From UBA11524 sp963642705 (GTDB lineage: Bacteria > Bacillota > Clostridia > Christensenellales > Aristaeellaceae), in NCBI GenBank assembly GCA_963642705.1, contig CAVIHU010000053.1, forward strand, positions 1 through 11,227: a DNA stretch of 11,227 nt. Direction: 5' to 3'. Of the stretch, positions 7,251 through 11,227 are shown in pieces. Positions within the stretch are counted from its first letter, which is position 1; each line of letters starts with the position of its first letter. The notes under the pieces were generated by a model that did no database searches, had not been told where the DNA came from, and saw only the letters and a list, made by a program, of their open reading frames with translations. The translations under genes and the position numbers were made by a program.

Positions 7251-7964
7251 TCACAGCTCCTTCAGCCGTTTGACTTCCACATCCGTCAGGCGGCGCCACT
7301 GTCCGCGCGGCAGGTCATGCAGCTTGATGCCGGCAAAGTCAACACGTTTCAGGGCGACCACATCATGCCCGACCGCGGTAAACATGCGGCGGACCTGCCG
7401 ATTGCGTCCCTCATGGATGGTAACGAGCAGCACGGAGTCAAACGTCTCATAGCGGACAAGATGAACATCAGCAGGCGATGTCAGGCGGCCGTCATCCAGC
7501 CGGACGCCGGCGCGCAGACGGCGAATCGTATCCTCGCTGACGTGATTGGACACCTTGACGAGGTACTCCTTATCCACCTCATGGCTGGGATGCAGGAGGT
7601 TATTCATCAGGTCGCCGTCATTCGTCAGCAGGAGAAGTCCCTCACTGTCGTAGTCCAGCCGCCCGATAGGATACAGCCGCACCGGATAATCACGGAATTT
7701 GTCCATAACGGTCGCGCGCCCCTCGGGGTCGGATACGGTCGCCACTTCACCGATGGGCTTGTTGTACGCCAGATAGTGTTTTTCCTCCTGAATCCGGCAG
7801 ACAGTGCCGTCTACCGTCACGACATCCAGCGTCTCATCGACCTGAACGCCCATTTCAGTCATCACGCGGCCGTTCACCGCGACGTGACCTTCTGCAATCA
7901 GCTTCTCGGAATTGCGCCTTGACGCAACGCCGGAAAGCGCAAGATATTTCTGTAGGCGCATCAT
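7251..7964 (-). CDS. rluB: RsuA/RluB-family 23S rRNA pseudouridine synthase
   Basis: This enzyme isomerises uridine in rRNA; RluB acts at U2605 of 23S rRNA, and the B-type assignment is inferred from overall resemblance. The 237-aa protein starts with an S4 RNA-binding domain (RLQKYLALSGVASRR, residues 3-17, continuing to about 60). The synthase domain follows, with YNKP at 67-70 and the catalytic Asp at 104 in the conserved GRLDYDSEGLLLLTNDG. The C-terminal EGRNRQVRRM segment near 190-200 is typical of the family. The first of two adjacent ATGs is used, since AGAGGA lies 11 nt upstream. It is 22 nt after the HAD phosphatase gene and 3 nt before mnmM, in the middle of the operon. Confidence 0.9.
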   Translation of the reverse strand: MMRLQKYLALSGVASRRNSEKLIAEGHVAVNGRVMTEMGVQVDETLDVVTVDGTVCRIQEEKHYLAYNKPIGEVATVSDPEGRATVMDKFRDYPVRLYPIGRLDYDSEGLLLLTNDGDLMNNLLHPSHEVDKEYLVKVSNHVSEDTIRRLRAGVRLDDGRLTSPADVHLVRYETFDSVLLVTIHEGRNRQVRRMFTAVGHDVVALKRVDFAGIKLHDLPRGQWRRLTDVEVKRLKEL

Positions 7965-7986
7965 TGCTTTCTTGTTCCTCTTTCTA

Positions 7987-8643
7987 TTATTGCCAGTGCA
8001 CGACGATGCCGTCCGGTCTGCGCCGCAGCAGCTTTTTTTTCGGATTGACGAGGACGGCGCGGTTGACCAGCGACATCATATCCGCATCTGACGGTGAATC
8101 CCCGTAGGCTGCAGAGCATTTCATGTCCAGTACGAAGCCGCTTGCCTTGAGGTACTTTTCAATCCGGTGCACCTTCTCCGCACCCTTGCAGTTCACGCCG
8201 ACCTTACCGGTATATCTCCCGTTGCCGTCCGTTTCGCAGCAGGTTGCCAGCACCGCATCGACCGGAATAAACTCCGGCAGCACCTGCATGTACACATCCG
8301 GCGATGCACTGACGATGACAATCTTCATGCCCTGCGAGCGCAGCGCCCACAGCTCGTTTCGTGCATCCTCGTAAATATGCGACAGATACTCCTCGCGAAA
8401 AAAAGCACGCGACAGATCTGCCATTTCATCGACCGTTCTTCCCTTGAGGAACGAGAGCGTCCATGACTTTGCCTGCGAAATCTTTGACGGGCGCAGCTTC
8501 CAGCAGATGAAAGCCGCTGCCGCCTTGAGCATCTGCCTTTTCGGAGCAACGCCCTTTTTGATGCAGTATTTCAGGAACGGCAGGATGGAATCACCGCTCG
8601 CAATCGTGTCATCAAAATCGAACAGTGCAACTCCCTGCGTCAT
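7987..8643 (-). CDS. HAD-IB family phosphatase
   Basis: The 218-aa protein has all four haloacid-dehalogenase motifs: DFDDT at residues 9-13 (D9 nucleophile, D11 acid/base), VSAS at 111-114 with the phosphate-binding Ser, Lys157 in KGAEKV, and GDSPSDADM at 181-189 for magnesium. The helical cap after motif I and the overall order place it in subfamily IB with SerB-like phosphoserine phosphatases and lipid phosphate phosphatases, so the substrate cannot be named. The ATG at 8643 is chosen because it overlaps the proA stop as ATGA and has GAGGA 9 nt upstream; an alternative TTG at 8652 has no supporting site. The overlap indicates translational coupling to proA. A role in amino-acid metabolism is possible by context only. 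Confidence 0.87.
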   Translation of the reverse strand: MTQGVALFDFDDTIASGDSILPFLKYCIKKGVAPKRQMLKAAAAFICWKLRPSKISQAKSWTLSFLKGRTVDEMADLSRAFFREEYLSHIYEDARNELWALRSQGMKIVIVSASPDVYMQVLPEFIPVDAVLATCCETDGNGRYTGKVGVNCKGAEKVHRIEKYLKASGFVLDMKCSAAYGDSPSDADMMSLVNRAVLVNPKKKLLRRRPDGIVVHWQ

Positions 8644-9938
8644 AGCGGACAATCCTCATCGAGCACCTTATGCGTATAGCTCCGCTGACCAGACTTCATT
8701 TCAGCCATCAGCTGACCATCACCGAGCAGCTTATATTTGTAGGTCGTCAGACCGTCCAGCCCCATCGGACCGCGTGCGTGCAGCTTCCCCGTCGCAATGC
8801 CGACCTCCGCACCGAAGCCGTACACGAAGCCGTCCGCAAAGCGCGTTGAAACGTTGTGATACACACCGGCGGAATCCACCAGCGCCATGAACCGCCCTGC
8901 GGCATGGTCGTCCCTTGTCACGATGCAGTCCGTATGATGGCTGCCGTAGCGGTTAATATGCTCAATCGCTTCCTCCAGCGAGTTAACCACACGAATCGAC
9001 AGCGTGTAGTCCAGATATTCCGTTCGCCAGTCCGCCTCGGTTGCCGGCTCGACCGGGATGATGGCGCGAACCGCGTCATCGCCCAGCAGCCGCACATGCT
9101 TTTCCTGCATGGCAGGCAGCAGCTTCGGCAGATAATCCGCCGCAATGTCCCGATGAACGAGCAGCGTTTCGCATGCGTTGCACACCGCAACATTCTGTGC
9201 CTTGCTGTCAACGGCAATATTCACCGCCATGTCCAAATCAGCATCGCAGTCAACATACACATGGCAGATACCGTCCGAATGCCCCAGCACAGGAATGCGG
9301 CTGTTGTCCATGATATAGCGGACAAACTCCTTGCTGCCACGCGGAATAATCAGGTCAATCAGCGTATCCTCCTTGAGCATCGCCGCAACGTCCTCGCGCG
9401 AATGCAGCAGCTGCGCGAAATCAGCCGGAAGACCTGCCCCCGCCGCCGCGTCCCGAAGTGCATCACACAGCGCGGCGTTCGTTTCCGCCGCCTCACGTCC
9501 ACCCTTGAGCAGCACTGCATTGCCGCTCTTGAGCGCAAGCGATGCAATCTGCACCAGCGCATCCGGGCGACTCTCGAATATCACGCCGATGACACCGATG
9601 GGACACGTCACGCGGTACATTTTCAGTCCTTGCGTGATTTCGTGGCACATGGTCGTCTTGCCAATCGGGTCGGGCAGCTCCGCAAGCGCGCGGAGTCCCT
9701 CAACAACAGCGGTTAGCTTTTCCTCGCGGAACTTCAACCGTCCCAGCAGCGGCGCAGCCAAATGTTCATTTTCCGCCTGATCGACATCACGCTCATTCGC
9801 AGCAAACAGTTCATTTTTGCGGCTTTCAAGCACTTCTGCCATCTTGAGCAGCGCCCTGTTTCTATCCTCCAGCGATGATGCAGCCAGTGCCCATGCCGCA
9901 TTCCGGCTGCGCGCTGCCATTTCGTGAAGATCGCGCAT
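8640..9938 (-). CDS. proA: Glutamate-5-semialdehyde dehydrogenase (gamma-glutamyl phosphate reductase)
   Basis: ProA reduces gamma-glutamyl phosphate with NADPH to glutamate-5-semialdehyde, the second step of proline synthesis from glutamate. The 432-aa protein is full length. The aldehyde dehydrogenase fold is visible: IGVIFESRPD at 117-126, LKGGREA at 144-150, the catalytic Cys253 in AVCNACETLL, and AIEHINRYGSHHTDCI near 315-330, which matches the classic ProA signature. The ATG at 9938 gives the normal start of the family (MRDLHEMAARSRNAA) and has GGGGAGGA 9-10 nt upstream. The reading frame is open for a further 196 codons, but that extension is antisense to smpB and crosses the promoters. 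The usual partner proB (glutamate 5-kinase) is not next to it. It is the first gene of a four- or five-gene operon. Confidence 0.96.
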   Translation of the reverse strand: MRDLHEMAARSRNAAWALAASSLEDRNRALLKMAEVLESRKNELFAANERDVDQAENEHLAAPLLGRLKFREEKLTAVVEGLRALAELPDPIGKTTMCHEITQGLKMYRVTCPIGVIGVIFESRPDALVQIASLALKSGNAVLLKGGREAAETNAALCDALRDAAAGAGLPADFAQLLHSREDVAAMLKEDTLIDLIIPRGSKEFVRYIMDNSRIPVLGHSDGICHVYVDCDADLDMAVNIAVDSKAQNVAVCNACETLLVHRDIAADYLPKLLPAMQEKHVRLLGDDAVRAIIPVEPATEADWRTEYLDYTLSIRVVNSLEEAIEHINRYGSHHTDCIVTRDDHAAGRFMALVDSAGVYHNVSTRFADGFVYGFGAEVGIATGKLHARGPMGLDGLTTYKYKLLGDGQLMAEMKSGQRSYTHKVLDEDCPL

Positions 9939-9972
9939 TTCGATCAATCCTCCCCTATAACATACCGATTGT

Positions 9973-10001
9973 ATTATATCATGGAAGCTTTCCTCTTGCA
10001 A
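9973..10001 (-). promoter_or_regulatory. Promoter of the proA operon
   Basis: On the minus strand TTGCAA (10001-9996) and TATAAT (9978-9973) are separated by 17 bp, and TGA precedes the -10 box as an extended -10. Transcription should start near 9966, giving a leader of about 28 nt with no room for an attenuator. The -35 hexamer is its own reverse complement and also serves the smpB promoter. Confidence 0.85.
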
Positions 10002-10024
10002 TAACCAAACAGATGTGTTATAAT
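9996..10024 (+). promoter_or_regulatory. Promoter of smpB (and probably ssrA)
   Basis: TTGCAA (9996-10001) and TATAAT (10019-10024) are separated by 17 bp, and TGT precedes the -10 box as an extended -10. Transcription should start near 10031, about 37 nt before the smpB start codon. It uses the same TTGCAA bases as the divergent proA promoter. Confidence 0.85.
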
Positions 10025-10067
10025 AATTCAAGTGACAAAGAGGCGGAACGCATGGGAGGCGATGAAT

Positions 10068-10535
10068 GTGCCGCATCAGAAGGGAATCAAATCCGTGGCG
10101 CAGAATCGCAAGGCCTGGCACGATTATTTCGTGGAGGAGAAGTACGAATGCGGTCTGGCGCTCTTCGGCACTGAGGTTAAGAGCATCCGGCAGGGGCGCG
10201 TAAACCTGAAGGAATCCTGGGCACAAATCCGCAATGGCGAAATCTGGGTCGAGGGCATGCACATCAGCCCATATGATCAGGGTAACATTTTCAACAAGGA
10301 TCCGATGCGCCCCAAGAAGCTGCTGCTGCACAAGAACGAAATCCGCAAGCTGGACGGTCTTGTTGCACGTCAGGGGTATACGCTCGTTCCGCTGGAGCTT
10401 TACCTCAAGGACGGCAGGATGAAGCTGCAGCTTGGTCTTTGCCGCGGCAAAGCTGAACACGACAAGCGTGACACCATTGCCAAGCGCGATGCCGACCGTG
10501 ATATCCGTCGTGCGCTCCGCGAGCACAACAAATGA
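10068..10535 (+). CDS. smpB: SsrA-binding protein SmpB
   Basis: SmpB binds the tRNA-like end of tmRNA and takes the place of the missing anticodon arm in the decoding centre of stalled ribosomes. From the GTG at 10068 the protein is 155 aa, the usual family length. Conserved segments are KSVAQNRKAWHDYFVEEKYECGLALFGTEVKS at the start (oligonucleotide-binding barrel), VNLKESWAQI, then HISPY and the basic lysine/arginine-rich tail DKRDTIAKRDADRDIRRAL that enters the mRNA channel. The GTG is chosen because GGAGG (10055-10059) is 8 nt upstream; the in-frame ATG at 10062 would be only 2 nt from that site, and a GTG at 10032 would sit at the expected transcription start. Its RNA partner ssrA begins 42 nt after the stop codon, so the pair is probably co-transcribed. 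Confidence 0.95.
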   Translation: MPHQKGIKSVAQNRKAWHDYFVEEKYECGLALFGTEVKSIRQGRVNLKESWAQIRNGEIWVEGMHISPYDQGNIFNKDPMRPKKLLLHKNEIRKLDGLVARQGYTLVPLELYLKDGRMKLQLGLCRGKAEHDKRDTIAKRDADRDIRRALREHNK

Positions 10536-10577
10536 CCTTATGCTAATCTACTGGAAGCGCTGTTTGTCAGACAATAC

Positions 10578-10926
10578 GGGGATGATCCGGTTTCGACGGG
10601 GGTTGTCGAGGGCGGAATAAGCGAGCCGTGGACCCTGGCCACGTTAAAACGGGGAAATTAAAGTAACTGACAATAATCAGTACGCTTTCGCTGCCTAATT
10701 AGGCGGCGACGCCGGCCCGGTCTGCCCGCTTGACCGGTTTCCGGCGCCATTCAAGTGGGGAACGAGCGCATGTAAGCTTTGCCATGCGTCCGTAACATGA
10801 AGCTACTAAACGAAGAAGCCTGACTGCGGGCGTCTTCGCGAGGGAATGTCAAATCACAGCCTGCGCTCGGAGAAAGTTCTGCAAGCGAGCCTTCGGACAG
10901 GGGTTCGACTCCCCTCATCTCCACCA
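10578..10926 (+). ncRNA. ssrA: Transfer-messenger RNA (tmRNA)
   Basis: tmRNA is charged with alanine, enters stalled ribosomes with SmpB, and supplies a short open frame that tags the unfinished protein for degradation. The 5' end GGGGATG (10578-10584) pairs with CATCTCC (10916-10922) as the 7-bp acceptor stem, followed by the encoded ACCA (10923-10926). The typical one-piece 5' sequence GATCCGGTTTCGACGGGGGTTG follows the acceptor strand, and the T arm with GGTTCGACTCC lies just before the 3' strand. Between them are the tag frame (10669-10698) and GC-rich stretches after it fit for the downstream pseudoknots. The length of 349 nt is normal. A weak extended -10 (TGCTAATCT at 10541-10549) just upstream could be an own promoter, but it lacks a -35 box. 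Confidence 0.97.
10669..10698 (+). other. tmRNA tag-peptide frame (DNNQYAFAA)
   Basis: The resume codon is taken as GAC at 10669 because the preceding UAACU has the same shape as the bases before the resume codon in Bacillus tmRNA. The frame then reads DNNQYAFAA and stops with TAA at 10696-10698. With the alanine carried by tmRNA itself the tag would be A-DNNQYAFAA. The hydrophobic AA end is the part read by ClpXP-type proteases; Phe takes the place of the more common Leu in ALAA. The resume position is inferred, but the last residues and stop are plain. Confidence 0.85.
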
Positions 10927-10950
10927 TGAATACCGACATTAGTTGGTATA

Positions 10951-10980
10951 AAAAGACTCACCCGATGTGGTGAGTCTTTT
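10951..10980 (+). terminator. Intrinsic terminator of smpB-ssrA
   Basis: A perfect 8-bp GC-balanced stem (GACTCACC, 10955-10962, with GGTGAGTC, 10969-10976) encloses a 6-nt loop, is preceded by AAAA and followed by TTTT. A smaller 7-bp stem (10930-10936 with 10943-10949) lies just before it. Because the A and T runs are symmetric it could also stop transcription arriving from the right. Confidence 0.92.
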
Positions 10981-11009
10981 GCTATACCTGCAAATATACC
11001 GGAAATCGC

Positions 11010-11064
11010 CGCCTATTTGAGTCCGTTTTGCAGGAGTACACGGAACGGCTTGTAGGCGTTTTTT
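11010..11064 (+). terminator. Second terminator-like hairpin
   Basis: CGCCTA (11010-11015) pairs with TAGGCG (11053-11058), and inside it AG-CCGTT (11020-11027, one bulged T) pairs with AACGGCT (11044-11050), around a loop of about 10 nt. Six T residues follow at once (11059-11064). It lies 30 nt after the ssrA terminator, so it is either a back-up terminator or the end of a separate short transcript. Confidence 0.6.
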
Positions 11065-11227
11065 CTATGGGGATTCGTCCCATTTCTAAGGAACCTCTGA
11101 ATAAATAGCCCGACATTCTGCAATTCTCTCTAATTTAGAATTTTTGCGGAATACTGGGCGCGAAAAAAGCTTAATTCATATGAGTTTCAAGCGTTTTTAA
11201 CTGCCATTCCCCGAAAAAGGGCAGACT
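11065..11227. other. Gene-free right edge with a long imperfect hairpin; possible mobile-element end
   Basis: No gene is visible here. An ATGGG/CCCAT stem lies at 11067-11083. A long imperfect inverted repeat pairs 11108-11127 with 11137-11159 around a 9-nt loop, with two mismatches and a 3-nt bulge. Just before it, GGAACCTCTGAATAA (11090-11104) has the look of the terminal inverted repeat of an IS element, though I cannot name one and no transposase is inside the window. On the minus strand the hairpin is followed by a U-rich stretch, so a terminator for a gene to the right is also possible. Confidence 0.35.

Noticed and set aside
9939..10526. N-terminal extension of proA by 196 codons
   Set aside because: It is antisense to smpB, passes through both divergent promoters, and ProA family proteins start at the chosen ATG with a strong ribosome site.
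10751..10939. Minus-strand 62-codon frame over the 3' half of ssrA
   Set aside because: It lies on the opposite strand of the tmRNA gene, and its translation reflects the conserved RNA sequence, a frequent annotation error in tmRNA and tRNA genes.
1..11227. A hidden defence, toxin-antitoxin, retron, CRISPR or phage system
   Set aside because: I looked for direct-repeat arrays, reverse transcriptase, nuclease and integrase motifs, and paired small genes. Apart from the one unknown membrane protein all genes are known housekeeping families, so I do not claim a new system.

Overview
This is a chromosomal housekeeping segment from a low-to-mid-GC Gram-positive bacterium, most likely class Clostridia and probably a gut member of the Oscillospirales (Butyricicoccus/Agathobaculum/Faecalibacterium-like). 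That placement rests on the TmcAL and MnmM tRNA-modification families, strong AAGGAGG-type ribosome binding sites, GTG starts, the smpB-ssrA pair, and a secreted M16C peptidase. The genus cannot be fixed from this window. Essentially every gene has a recognisable family except one small membrane-anchored protein. I see no CRISPR array, transposase, phage gene or toxin system, and no clearly new multi-gene system.

Layout. Left block (1-2545, + strand): a strong extended -10 promoter drives tmcAL (tRNA-Met wobble acetylation) followed 15 nt later by a THUMP-domain RNA methyltransferase of the YpsC/RlmL type; an intrinsic terminator closes the unit. A second, outward-facing promoter at the extreme left edge probably serves a gene outside the window. 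Centre (2563-5681, - strand): a single large gene for a secreted M16C zinc peptidase, convergent with the first unit. It is preceded by a terminator-like hairpin with a U6 run and a candidate extended -10 element. A roughly 330-nt gap upstream of it carries palindromes, including one perfect 20-bp palindrome, and no convincing gene.

Right-centre (5933-9938, - strand): a compact operon proA - HAD-IB phosphatase - rluB-type pseudouridine synthase - mnmM, possibly extending to an unknown membrane-anchored protein. Spacing inside it is tight: an ATGA overlap, then 22-nt and 3-nt gaps, then an 85-nt gap. It mixes proline biosynthesis with rRNA and tRNA modification.

Right (9996-11227, + strand): smpB and ssrA (tmRNA), the two parts of trans-translation, sit next to each other. 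The proA and smpB promoters are back to back and appear to share one palindromic -35 hexamer (TTGCAA), each with a 17-bp spacer, a TGn extension and a perfect TATAAT. After ssrA come a strong terminator, a second terminator-like hairpin, and about 140 nt with a long imperfect hairpin that could be the edge of a mobile element.

The unifying theme is translation: tRNA modification (tmcAL, mnmM), rRNA modification (ypsC/rlmL, rluB) and ribosome rescue (smpB, ssrA) lie on both sides of the peptidase.
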